From CAMCXE01 sp036520615 (lineage in GTDB: Bacteria > Pseudomonadota > Gammaproteobacteria > Pseudomonadales > Cellvibrionaceae): a DNA stretch of 64,000 nt. How positions within the stretch are numbered: position 1 is the stretch's first letter; the number at the start of each line of letters is the position of its first letter. The notes beneath the pieces were generated by a model. It worked only from the letters and a program-made list of their open reading frames with translations. It searched no databases and was not told where the DNA came from. The stretch is from positions 111,738 through 175,737 of the forward strand of contig DATDJI010000023.1 of assembly GCA_036520615.1 (NCBI GenBank), written 5' to 3'. The position numbers and the translations under genes were made by a program. This document shows, piece after piece, positions 8,669 to 16,501 of the stretch.

Positions 8669-9613
8669 ATGCCCAATAAAATCCCCGTCGGAATTTCTGC
8701 CTGTTTAATGGGTGATGAGGTGCGCTTTAACGGTGGCCATAAAAAATCGGTGTTCTGTACGCAACTGCTTGCAGAACATTTTGATTTTCAGCGTTTCTGT
8801 CCGGAGGTTGCTATTGGCCTGGGTGTACCTCGGCAAACCATTCGCTTAGTGGGAGAATTTAACGCACCGAGGGCCGTCGTGCCGGCTACCGATTCTGACG
8901 TTACCGAACCCTTAGCCGCCTATGGTCGCGAAGTTGCGGCACTAGCCAAAGAGTTTAGCGGCTATATAGTGATGAAAGACTCCCCCAGCTGCGGCCTGTT
9001 TAGCACCAAAGTATATGCAGGCCAAAGCCCCCTGCCCGGCAAACGCGCTGGCATATTTACTCAGGTGCTCAAAGAGCAATTGCCGCTGCTGCCCATGGAG
9101 GAAGAAGCCCGCTTAAATGACCCAGGCCTGTGTGAAAATTTTATTGCCCGGGTTTATGCTTACGACGATTGGCGCAGCAATTTTTTACCCCAGGCAACGC
9201 CGCAAAATTTGGTGAACTTTCACAGCCGCTACAAATATTTTGTCATGGCCCACGGCCAAGCGCTCTATCGCAGTCTAGGCCGTTTAGTCGCGGAGGTGGG
9301 TGTAGGTGATTTTGTTCAGCGGGTTAACGAATATCAACAAGCGTTTTTTGACGGCATAGTTAAGCCGCCCACACGGCGCAATCACGTCAATGTGCTCTAC
9401 CATATCCTTGGCTACTTAAAAAAACAGGTGGCGGCCAATTTAAAACAGGATTTACTTAAAGCCGTAGAGGATTATCACCAGGCACTCGTGCCACTAATTG
9501 TGCCTATTACCTTGTTAAAGCATTACTTAACTCACTATGCGTGCGACTACATAAACCAACAAGTGTATTTAAGTCCTTACCCAGAGCAGCTAAAACTGCG
9601 CAACCAGCTCTAA
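8669..9613 (+). CDS. YbgA-type protein, DUF523 plus DUF1722
   Basis: The protein is 314 aa. The N-terminal half is DUF523: GISACLMGDEVRFNGGHK, CPEVAIGLGVPRQTIRL, and MKDSPSCGLFSTKVY with conserved cysteines at about 10, 48 and 110. The C-terminal half is DUF1722 (FHSRYKYFVMAHGQALYRSLG...). Start ATG 8669 is preceded by CAGGA; an upstream in-frame ATG at 8555 lies inside the peroxiredoxin terminator and is not credible. The family is widespread, often near photolyase genes, and its biochemical role is not established. The cysteine pattern suggests metal or Fe-S binding, which is inference. Confidence 0.88.
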   Translation: MPNKIPVGISACLMGDEVRFNGGHKKSVFCTQLLAEHFDFQRFCPEVAIGLGVPRQTIRLVGEFNAPRAVVPATDSDVTEPLAAYGREVAALAKEFSGYIVMKDSPSCGLFSTKVYAGQSPLPGKRAGIFTQVLKEQLPLLPMEEEARLNDPGLCENFIARVYAYDDWRSNFLPQATPQNLVNFHSRYKYFVMAHGQALYRSLGRLVAEVGVGDFVQRVNEYQQAFFDGIVKPPTRRNHVNVLYHILGYLKKQVAANLKQDLLKAVEDYHQALVPLIVPITLLKHYLTHYACDYINQQVYLSPYPEQLKLRNQL

Positions 9614-9639
9614 CCCTTTAAAAATAATAAAAATAGCGG

Positions 9640-9668
9640 TTGACGCATTGCCGCGAGATCCATAGAAT
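9640..9668 (+). promoter_or_regulatory. Sigma-70 promoter of metY operon
   Basis: TTGACG, a 17-nt spacer and TAGAAT, followed by a GC-rich discriminator (GCGCGACC) typical of stringently controlled stable-RNA promoters. It lies about 40 nt before the tRNA. Confidence 0.85.
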
Positions 9669-9708
9669 GCGCGACCTCAGCTGATGCATCATTAACAGCT
9701 GAACCCGG

Positions 9709-9781
<73 letters not shown>

Positions 9782-9785
<4 letters not shown>

Positions 9786-9830
9786 ATTTAATTGCGATTA
9801 AATTGGTGAAATGAGTTGGCCTTAGCCAAC
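9782..9830 (+). other. Two hairpins in metY 3' trailer
   Basis: ACCAATTTAAT (9782-9792) and ATTAAATTGGT (9797-9807) are perfect 11-nt inverted arms around TGCG. The left arm includes the encoded ACCA end of the tRNA. A second hairpin follows, GTTGGC-CTTA-GCCAAC (9815-9830). Neither has a T run. They may guide 3' processing of the tRNA precursor or hold the CCA end. Confidence 0.7.
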
Positions 9831-9836
9831 GCGATC

Positions 9837-9857
9837 GGCCCCTTTATGGGGTTTTTT
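9837..9857 (+). terminator. Terminator between metY and rimP
   Basis: CCCC-TTTAT-GGGG stem (9839-9851) followed by six T. It lies inside the operon, so it must be partly read through, as known for the E. coli nusA operon leader. Confidence 0.75.
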
Positions 9858-9909
9858 GTTATTAGGCCTTTGAGAAAGGCAACTGAAGGTGCGACATCTT
9901 CGGTTATTT

Positions 9910-9940
9910 AAATGGGCCTTGCGCCCATTTTTTGTTTGTG
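9910..9940 (+). terminator. Second terminator-like hairpin before rimP
   Basis: AAATGGGC/GCCCATTT (9910-9917, 9923-9930) with a 5-nt loop and a T-rich tail, ending 8 nt before the rimP ATG. It could be an attenuator and could also mask the rimP ribosome site. Confidence 0.65.
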
Positions 9941-9948
9941 AGTAGGTT

Positions 9949-10404
9949 ATGGCATCGTTACAAGAGCGTTTAGAAGCTCTGATAGAACCCGTAGTTGAAG
10001 CCCTTGGCTGTCAACTCTGGGGCATAGAATTTTTTGCCCAAGGGCGCCGTTCGGTTTTACGAATTTATATCGACAAGCCCGATGGTATCGGCGTGGAAGA
10101 CTGTGAACACGTCAGCCGCCAAGCCAGCGCTGTGCTGGATGTAGAAGATCCAATTTCCAGCGAATACACACTTGAAGTTTCCTCACCAGGCATGGATCGC
10201 CCGCTGTATAAATTAGCTCAATACGAACAAAGTGTGGGCGAGAACCTGGTGGTTAAACTGCGCGTGGCCTTTGAGGGGCGCCGCAAATTTGCCGGGCTTT
10301 TAAAAGGTATTGAAGGCGATGAAATTATTTTGCAGGTGGACGATGAAGAATATTTATTACCCTTTGAGCTAATTGATAAAGCCAACGTTGCTCCCCGATT
10401 CTAG
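9949..10404 (+). CDS. rimP: Ribosome maturation factor RimP
   Basis: Assists late 30S subunit assembly. It has 151 aa, the normal length. The N-terminal domain shows the EPVVEALGCQLWGIEF and RIYIDKPDGIGVEDCEHVSRQ stretches, and the centre has the family motif YTLEVSSPGMDRPL (about residues 76-89). The C-terminal SH3-like domain ends LLPFELIDKANVAPRF. First protein gene of the nusA operon, 22 nt before nusA. Confidence 0.96.
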   Translation: MASLQERLEALIEPVVEALGCQLWGIEFFAQGRRSVLRIYIDKPDGIGVEDCEHVSRQASAVLDVEDPISSEYTLEVSSPGMDRPLYKLAQYEQSVGENLVVKLRVAFEGRRKFAGLLKGIEGDEIILQVDDEEYLLPFELIDKANVAPRF

Positions 10405-10426
10405 GAATTAATGAAGAGAGATTTTC

Positions 10427-11941
10427 ATGAAAAAAGAAATTTTGCCGGTCGCTAAAAAAGAAATTTTGCTTGTAGCCGATGCGGTATCGAATGAGAAAGG
10501 TGTAGACCGCAATATTATTTTTGAAGCCATCGAATTGGCCTTAGCGACCGCAGCCAAAAAACGCTTCGATGAAGACTCCAATATTACTGTGACCATCGAC
10601 CGCCGCAGCGGCGGATACACGACTGAGCGCAGCTGGCGAGTAGTAGGCGACGAAACTCTCGCGGCATTAGGTACTGAATTTACGCTGCAAGAAGCCCACG
10701 AAAAAGACCCCAGCTTAAAAGCTGGCGACGTGTTCACTGAAGTGATTGAGAACGTCGAATTCGGTCGCATTGCCGCCCAAACCGCTAAACAAGTGATAGT
10801 GCAGAAAGTCCGTGAAGCCGAACGCGCACAAATTGTTGACGAATACCGCGGTAAAGTCGGCGAGTTAGTAGCTGGCATGGTAAAAAAAGTGACTCGGGAC
10901 AACATTATTGTTGACCTGGGCAACAACGCTGAAGGCCTTTTGCCACGAGACCAATTGGTCGGCCGTGAAATATTCCGCATGAATGATCGCATCCGCGCCG
11001 TTTTACTGGAAGTGCGCCCCGATGCCCGCGGCCCGCAATTATTTTTAAGCCGTTCCTGTCCGCAGATGCTGCTTGAGCTGTTCCGCATAGAAGTGCCTGA
11101 AATTGCCGAAGAAATTATTACGCTGCGCGGCGCTGCACGGGACCCAGGCTCACGCGCAAAAATAGCTGTATCCACGAATGACGGCCGCATTGATCCTGTT
11201 GGTGCCTGTGTCGGTATGCGCGGTTCACGTGTACAAGCTGTTTCCAACGAATTAGCTGGTGAGCGTATCGACATAGTGCTCTGGCACGATAACCCCGCTC
11301 AATACGTCATCAACGCGATGGCGCCAGCTGAAATCGACTCGATCGTAATTGACGAAGATACAGGTGCGATGGACGTAGCCGTAGCCGATGATGGCCTAGC
11401 GCAAGCCATTGGCCGCGGCGGTCAAAACGTACGCCTGGCCTCGGAGCTGACCGGCTGGGAAATTAACGTTATGAGCATGGCCAAGTGGCAGGAGAAACAA
11501 GCCGCTGAAACGGGCAGCGTGAAAGAAACCTTCATGGCGGCTTTAGATATTGAGGAAGATGTGGCTGAGGTTTTAGTTGAAGAAGGCTTTACCACGTTAG
11601 AAGAAATAGCTTACGTCCCCTTAGAAGAGTTCCTAGCGATTGAAGGCTTTGACGAAGAAATCGCTCAAGAGCTGCGTGCACGAGCTAAAGATGCATTATT
11701 AACACAAGCTTTGGCCAGCGAAGAAGAGCTGGAAAACACTGATCCAGCTGAAGATTTATTAACAATGGAAGGTATGGATAGACCCCTGGCATTTGTCCTC
11801 GCCAGTATCGGTATCCGCACTATGGAAGACTTAGCAGAACAATCCGTTGATGATCTTTTAGACATCGAAGGTATGACTGAAAAACGCGCAGCGAGCCTGA
11901 TTATGGCAGCCCGCGCCCCCTGGTTTGCAGACTCTAAATAG
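10427..11941 (+). CDS. nusA: Transcription elongation/termination factor NusA
   Basis: RNA polymerase-binding factor for pausing, termination and antitermination. The 504 aa protein has the N-terminal RNAP-binding domain, an S1 domain (about 140-210), KH1/KH2 (SNDGRIDPVGACVGMRG, then AIGRGGQNVRLASELTGW) and two C-terminal acidic repeats (about 372-425 and 450-500). Odd feature: the N-terminus reads MKKEILPVAKKEILLVADAV, in which KKEIL occurs twice. At DNA level AAAAAAGAAATTTTGC is repeated at 10430 and 10454, adding eight codons. The SD GAAGAGAG precedes the first ATG. In E. coli NusA autoregulates this operon through leader termination. Confidence 0.97.
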   Translation: MKKEILPVAKKEILLVADAVSNEKGVDRNIIFEAIELALATAAKKRFDEDSNITVTIDRRSGGYTTERSWRVVGDETLAALGTEFTLQEAHEKDPSLKAGDVFTEVIENVEFGRIAAQTAKQVIVQKVREAERAQIVDEYRGKVGELVAGMVKKVTRDNIIVDLGNNAEGLLPRDQLVGREIFRMNDRIRAVLLEVRPDARGPQLFLSRSCPQMLLELFRIEVPEIAEEIITLRGAARDPGSRAKIAVSTNDGRIDPVGACVGMRGSRVQAVSNELAGERIDIVLWHDNPAQYVINAMAPAEIDSIVIDEDTGAMDVAVADDGLAQAIGRGGQNVRLASELTGWEINVMSMAKWQEKQAAETGSVKETFMAALDIEEDVAEVLVEEGFTTLEEIAYVPLEEFLAIEGFDEEIAQELRARAKDALLTQALASEEELENTDPAEDLLTMEGMDRPLAFVLASIGIRTMEDLAEQSVDDLLDIEGMTEKRAASLIMAARAPWFADSK

Positions 11942-11959
11942 GTGAGCTGAGGAAATACA

Positions 11960-14656
11960 ATGGCAGACGTAACTGTTAACGACCTAGCCAAATCCGTAGG
12001 TGCATCCGTGGAGCGCTTGTTGTCGCAAATGGGTCAAGCGGGTTTAGCACACAAAAAAGCCACGGATATGGTATCGGATGATGAAAAGCAAACTCTGTTG
12101 GCGTTTTTAAAAACGGCCCATGGTGAAAGCGCTGAAGCACCGAGAAAAATTACCCTAAAACGTAAAACCACAACCACGTTAAAAACCGGTACTGGCAGCG
12201 CGCGCAAAACGGTAAATGTGGAAGTGCGCAAAAAACGCACCTATATAAAACGCACGGATATCGAAGGCGAATCCACCGACCAGGATCACATCCATGATCC
12301 GGATGAACTGCTGGAAATCGAAGCCGACCAAGAAATTGAAACGGTTGAAGCCGAAGCCCCTGCGCGGGTTGAAGTTGCTGAAGTTGAAGTACCTGAGGAA
12401 GTTGCTGTAGCGGCGGAAGAAGAAGCTCCAGCCGCTGCCCCGCAGGCGCGTGTATTTGTGGACGACGCAGAAAACCGCCGTCAAGCAGCCATTTTAGCTC
12501 GCCAAACTGCCACTAAAGAGGCCGACGCGCTGGCTCGAAAAGCCGCTGAAGAGCGTCGTACAAAGGATGATGCGAAAAAACTGGTAACTAAAAAGCCAAC
12601 GATAGCGCCGGTGCTTAGTGCTGAAGAATTAGCGGCCAAGGCGGAAGAAGAAAAACACAAGCTCAGCAAGAAAAAAGAACGTACGGTTGAGGCTCCGGTC
12701 GAGGAAGACGAAGAAAGCCGCAATCGACACAACAAAAAAGCGGGCAAGGCTGTGAAAAAAACAGCCGTAGTAGCGCCCAAAAAAGGTTCCGCTGTACTTA
12801 CTTATCTCGATGAAGATAATGAGTTTGGCGGACCCCGTGGCCATCGCAGAGGCGGCCGTAAGGTTGCCAATAAACATGGCTTTAAAAAGCCAACGAGTAA
12901 AATTGTGCACGAAGTTGAAATCCCCGAACATATTACCGTCGCCGAACTTGCTTCACGCATGAGCATAAAGGGCACTGACGTGGTTAAACACCTGATGAAA
13001 TCCGGTGTTATGGCTAGCCTTAATCAAGTAATCGACCAAGACACCGCCCACATTGTGGTATCGGATTTTGGTCACCAAGCCGTATTGATCAGCCATGACG
13101 CGGTGGAGCATAACTTCCAGCGCACAATTGATGAGCAAGATGGCGAGCACGTTACCCGTGCGCCGGTTATCACTGTCATGGGTCACGTAGACCATGGTAA
13201 AACCTCCCTACTCGACTACATCCGCAAAGCTAAAGTGGCGGCGGGCGAAGCCGGCGGTATCACCCAGCATATAGGCGCCTATCGTGTGCCCACCAGTCAC
13301 GGTGAACTGACATTTTTAGATACTCCGGGCCACGCCGCATTTACTGCTATGCGTGCGCGCGGCGCCAGTTGTACCGACGTGGTTATCCTCGTAGTTGCCG
13401 CTGACGACGGCGTAATGCCGCAAACAGAAGAAGCAATCAAACACGCCAAAGCTGCGGGTGTACCTATGGTGGTCGCGATTAACAAATGCGACAAACCAAG
13501 TGCTGACCCAGATCGCGTTAAAAACGAATTGGTAGTGAAGAACGTAATCCCAGACGATTGGGGTGGTGATACACAATTTGTGCAGGTGTCTGCACTCACC
13601 GGCGACGGTGTTGATCAGCTGCTCGAAGCGGTCGCTATTCAAGCTGAATTATTAGAATTGCGCGCACAAATAAATGTGCCCGGTCGCGGTGTTGTTATTG
13701 AATCGCGCATGGATAAAGGGCGTGGCGTTGTAGCTACTCTGCTGATCCAAAATGGTGAGCTTAAAGCTGGTGACATGCTCTTAGCTGGCCAAAGCTTTGG
13801 CCGTGTGCGTGCGATGACCGACGAACACGGCGCACAAATTAAAACCGCTGGCCCCTCAATGCCGGTAGAAATTTTAGGTTTAGATGTAGCGCCCAACGCA
13901 GGTGATGAATTTGCCGTTGTATCTGATGAGCGCAAAGCACGGGAAGTGTCCGAATTCCGCGCTGTGAAAGAACGTGAAGAGCGTATGGCGCGCACACAAG
14001 TCTCGAAACTTGAAAATATGTTCGCCAATATCGCCGCAGGCGAGAAGAAAACGCTTTCAGTAGTAGTAAAAACCGACGTACGCGGTTCGTTGGAAGCCAT
14101 CAACACTGCACTGATGGATCTGGGCAACAGCGAAGTGGAAGTGCGTATTGTGGGTGACGGCGTCGGTGGTATCACCGAAAACGACATCAACCTCGCCATG
14201 ACTACTCGCGCTATTGTCGTAGGCTTTAACGTGCGCGCCGACGGCAGTGCCCGCAAACTCGCCGAGCGCGAAGGTGTGGACATCCGCTACTACAGCATCA
14301 TTTATCATTTGATCGACGAAGTGAAAGCGGCCCTTTCCGGCATGCTCGACCCTGAGCGTGTGGAAACCATTTTGGGTATTGCCCAAGTGCGCGACACGTT
14401 CCGCTCACCGAAGTTTGGCCAAGTGGCTGGCTGTATGGTGCTAGAAGGTATTGTCTATCGCAACAAACGCATCCGTGTATTGCGCGAAAACGTTGTGATC
14501 TTCGAAGGTGAGCTTGAATCGTTGCGCCGCTTTAAAGATGACGTGGCAGAAGTGCGCCACGGTACCGAATGCGGTATCGGCGTGAAAAACTACGAAGTTA
14601 AAGTGGGCGATCAGATCGAAGTCTATGAAGTGAAGGAGGTGGCGCGCACGCTTTAA
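11960..14656 (+). CDS. infB: Translation initiation factor IF-2
   Basis: GTPase that brings fMet-tRNA to the 30S subunit. The 898 aa protein has an IF2_N domain (1-50), a long Lys/Glu/Ala-rich linker (about 90-300), a second IF2_N domain (about 320-370) and the G domain with GHVDHGKT (about 407), DTPGHAAFTAMRARG and NKCDKPSADP, followed by domains II-IV. The highly charged linker generates long spurious frames on the opposite strand. An SD (GAGG) lies 9 nt before the ATG. It is encoded directly after nusA and works with the metY product at the head of the same operon. Confidence 0.98.
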   Translation: MADVTVNDLAKSVGASVERLLSQMGQAGLAHKKATDMVSDDEKQTLLAFLKTAHGESAEAPRKITLKRKTTTTLKTGTGSARKTVNVEVRKKRTYIKRTDIEGESTDQDHIHDPDELLEIEADQEIETVEAEAPARVEVAEVEVPEEVAVAAEEEAPAAAPQARVFVDDAENRRQAAILARQTATKEADALARKAAEERRTKDDAKKLVTKKPTIAPVLSAEELAAKAEEEKHKLSKKKERTVEAPVEEDEESRNRHNKKAGKAVKKTAVVAPKKGSAVLTYLDEDNEFGGPRGHRRGGRKVANKHGFKKPTSKIVHEVEIPEHITVAELASRMSIKGTDVVKHLMKSGVMASLNQVIDQDTAHIVVSDFGHQAVLISHDAVEHNFQRTIDEQDGEHVTRAPVITVMGHVDHGKTSLLDYIRKAKVAAGEAGGITQHIGAYRVPTSHGELTFLDTPGHAAFTAMRARGASCTDVVILVVAADDGVMPQTEEAIKHAKAAGVPMVVAINKCDKPSADPDRVKNELVVKNVIPDDWGGDTQFVQVSALTGDGVDQLLEAVAIQAELLELRAQINVPGRGVVIESRMDKGRGVVATLLIQNGELKAGDMLLAGQSFGRVRAMTDEHGAQIKTAGPSMPVEILGLDVAPNAGDEFAVVSDERKAREVSEFRAVKEREERMARTQVSKLENMFANIAAGEKKTLSVVVKTDVRGSLEAINTALMDLGNSEVEVRIVGDGVGGITENDINLAMTTRAIVVGFNVRADGSARKLAEREGVDIRYYSIIYHLIDEVKAALSGMLDPERVETILGIAQVRDTFRSPKFGQVAGCMVLEGIVYRNKRIRVLRENVVIFEGELESLRRFKDDVAEVRHGTECGIGVKNYEVKVGDQIEVYEVKEVARTL

Positions 14657-14674
14657 GCGCGCCCGCCCTTATCC

Positions 14675-15076
14675 ATGGCAAGAGAGTTTAAACGTGCTGA
14701 CCGCGTCGCCGACGCGGTGCAACGCAGCTTGGCGAAAGCCATTCCCAATGAAGTGCGCGACCCGCGTTTGGGCATGGTCAACATCAACGCCGTTGTGGTG
14801 GCTAAAGATCTCACAATGGCGAAGGTGTACTTCACATTGGTGGGGGAGCAGGATGCCGCCCGTGCCAAGCAAGCAGTTGAGATACTCAACAAAGTGGCGA
14901 GTTTTCTGCGCGGTATCGTCTGTAAAGACGTGGCCCTGCGCATTAGCCCACGGCTGTTTTTTTATTACGACGAATCCTCGGTGCGCGGTCAGGCGTTAAG
15001 CCAATTGATCGACAAAGCGGTGGCGTCAGATAAAGCCCATCAGCAGGATACAAATCCCGGTTCCGACGAGGAATAA
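14675..15076 (+). CDS. rbfA: Ribosome-binding factor A
   Basis: Cold-shock 30S maturation factor that binds the 16S rRNA 5' helix. It has 133 aa with the KH-like fold, the N-terminal REFKRADRVADAVQRSLA and the VYFTLVG and RISPRLFFYYDESS stretches typical of RbfA. It lies 18 nt after infB and 3 nt before truB. Confidence 0.96.
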   Translation: MAREFKRADRVADAVQRSLAKAIPNEVRDPRLGMVNINAVVVAKDLTMAKVYFTLVGEQDAARAKQAVEILNKVASFLRGIVCKDVALRISPRLFFYYDESSVRGQALSQLIDKAVASDKAHQQDTNPGSDEE

Positions 15077-15079
15077 GCC

Positions 15080-16021
15080 TTGGGCCGCAGCAAACATTTC
15101 GGCCGTGTGGTGAACGGCTTAATCATTCTCAACAAAACCCAGGGCATCACTTCCAACCGAGCGCTGCAACAGGCTAAACATCTGTTTTTTGCCAATAAGG
15201 CTGGCCACACAGGCAGCCTTGATCCATTGGCGACGGGGGTTTTACCCCTGTGTTTTGGCGAAGCTACGAAGTTCTCCTCGCATTTATTAGACGCCGATAA
15301 ACGCTACCAAACCAGTATTCAATTGGGTGTACGCACCGATACTTGCGACTGCGAAGGCGTTGAAATTAGCCGCCAGGACGCAAGCCACATCACGCAGAGT
15401 GCAGTCGAAAAAGCTCTAGACGCTTTTCGTGGCCCGATTTTGCAAGTACCGCCGATGGTCTCTGCGTTAAAACATCAAGGTCGGCCTTTATATGCGTTGG
15501 CCCGAGAGGGTATTGAAATCGAACGCCCACCTCGCCCGGTAACCATTTTTTCACTCACAATGCTCAGCTTTACACCTGGCCCTATTCCTGAACTGGTGTT
15601 GGATATTCACTGTAGTAAAGGCACGTATATCCGCTCAATTGCCGAGGATTTAGGCCATGCGCTGAGCGTCGGCGGCCATGTCGTAAAACTTCATCGCACA
15701 CAAGCTGGGCCATTTACTATTGAGCACGCGGTAAATTTGTGCGACTTGATTGCCGAGCGCGGCGAGCAAGGACCGGAAGTGTTAGATCATCATTTATTAG
15801 CACTGGATGCCGCCATCGAAACATTGCCCCAACTAACCCTTGAGGAGAACAGCGCCCATTACTTTTTGCAGGGTCAAGGGGTGATGGATCTGCGGGTCTA
15901 CCGCTTAGGACAGCAAGGTGATAGAGTGCGCGTCTTTCGCTCGGACGGGAGGTTCTTAGGCCTCGGCGAAATCGGCGATGACGGGTTAATCAACCCCAAA
16001 CGCCTCGTCCAAACTGTTTGA
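15080..16021 (+). CDS. truB: tRNA pseudouridine-55 synthase TruB
   Basis: Makes pseudouridine 55 in the T-loop of tRNAs. The protein has 313 aa. Visible motifs are the N-terminal ILNKTQGITSN, the catalytic GHTGSLDPLATGVLPLC (Asp at about 48), CSKGTYIRSIAEDLG and a C-terminal PUA-like domain. The start is TTG at 15080, placed by GAGGAA upstream; no ATG in this frame would retain the conserved N-terminus. Confidence 0.96.
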   Translation: MGRSKHFGRVVNGLIILNKTQGITSNRALQQAKHLFFANKAGHTGSLDPLATGVLPLCFGEATKFSSHLLDADKRYQTSIQLGVRTDTCDCEGVEISRQDASHITQSAVEKALDAFRGPILQVPPMVSALKHQGRPLYALAREGIEIERPPRPVTIFSLTMLSFTPGPIPELVLDIHCSKGTYIRSIAEDLGHALSVGGHVVKLHRTQAGPFTIEHAVNLCDLIAERGEQGPEVLDHHLLALDAAIETLPQLTLEENSAHYFLQGQGVMDLRVYRLGQQGDRVRVFRSDGRFLGLGEIGDDGLINPKRLVQTV

Positions 16022-16063
16022 AGTCGGTTTTTAAACTATATTAAAGCCGCTTTTGAGCTGCGA

Positions 16064-16120
16064 CCTAACTGTCAATATGCGTGGTTAGGCCGAATTTCCC
16101 CACACTATCAAGTGTTGGGG
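16064..16120 (+). promoter_or_regulatory. Structured leader of rpsO
   Basis: Two hairpins lie in the 138-nt gap before rpsO: CCTAAC/GTTAGG (16064-16089, 14-nt loop) and CCCCACACT/AGTGTTGGGG (16098-16120, ATCA loop, one bulged T). S15 is known to repress its own mRNA through leader structures that differ between lineages, so this is a plausible S15 site, but binding is inference. Confidence 0.5.
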
Positions 16121-16159
16121 TGCATATTCATTCAAACCGTAAATTATGAGGAACGTACA

Positions 16160-16429
16160 ATGGCATTATCTGCCCCCGAAAAAGCTGCAATTCTTAAAGA
16201 ACACCAAACTGCCGCGAACGACACCGGCTCACCAGAAGTTCAAGTAGCTCTGCTGACAGCCAACATCAACAAACTGCAATCCCACTTTGAAGGCCATAAA
16301 CAAGATCACCACTCACGCCGTGGTTTGATCCGCATGGTTAACCAGCGCCGTAATTTGCTGGACTATTTAAAGTCCAAAGACAGCACACGTTATACGTCGC
16401 TGATCCAAAAACTGGGTCTGCGCCGCTAA
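16160..16429 (+). CDS. rpsO: 30S ribosomal protein S15
   Basis: Primary 16S rRNA-binding protein of the 30S platform. The 89 aa protein shows the full family pattern: TGSPEVQVALLT, the helix region LQSHFEGHKQDHHSRRGL, and a C-terminal LLDYLKSKDSTRYTSLIQKLGLRR-type tail, here ending LIQKLGLRR. The ATG at 16160 with GAGGAAC upstream is preferred to an in-frame ATG at 16112 that lies in the leader hairpin. Followed by a terminator and pnp. Confidence 0.98.
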   Translation: MALSAPEKAAILKEHQTAANDTGSPEVQVALLTANINKLQSHFEGHKQDHHSRRGLIRMVNQRRNLLDYLKSKDSTRYTSLIQKLGLRR

Positions 16430-16434
16430 GCCTA

Positions 16435-16467
16435 AGTGCCCGCCTTAAGCGGGCACTTTTATTTTTA
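16435..16467 (+). terminator. Terminator between rpsO and pnp
   Basis: A perfect 9-bp stem AGTGCCCGC/GCGGGCACT with CTTAA loop is followed by TTTATTTTT. It ends 35 nt before the pnp start. In E. coli the same gap holds a terminator and an RNase III site. Confidence 0.9.
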
Positions 16468-16501
16468 GTCTGATGTATTTGCCGAATCGAAGGATAAAAA
16501 A

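Noticed and set aside
10408..11274. Long minus-strand frame opposite nusA
   Set aside because: Ser/Arg-rich low-complexity product, no ribosome site, fully covered by the conserved nusA coding frame.
12179..14386. Several minus-strand frames opposite infB, up to 214 aa
   Set aside because: Shadows of the charged IF-2 linker and G domain; biased composition (Phe/Val/Ser or Ser/Thr/Arg) and no family match.
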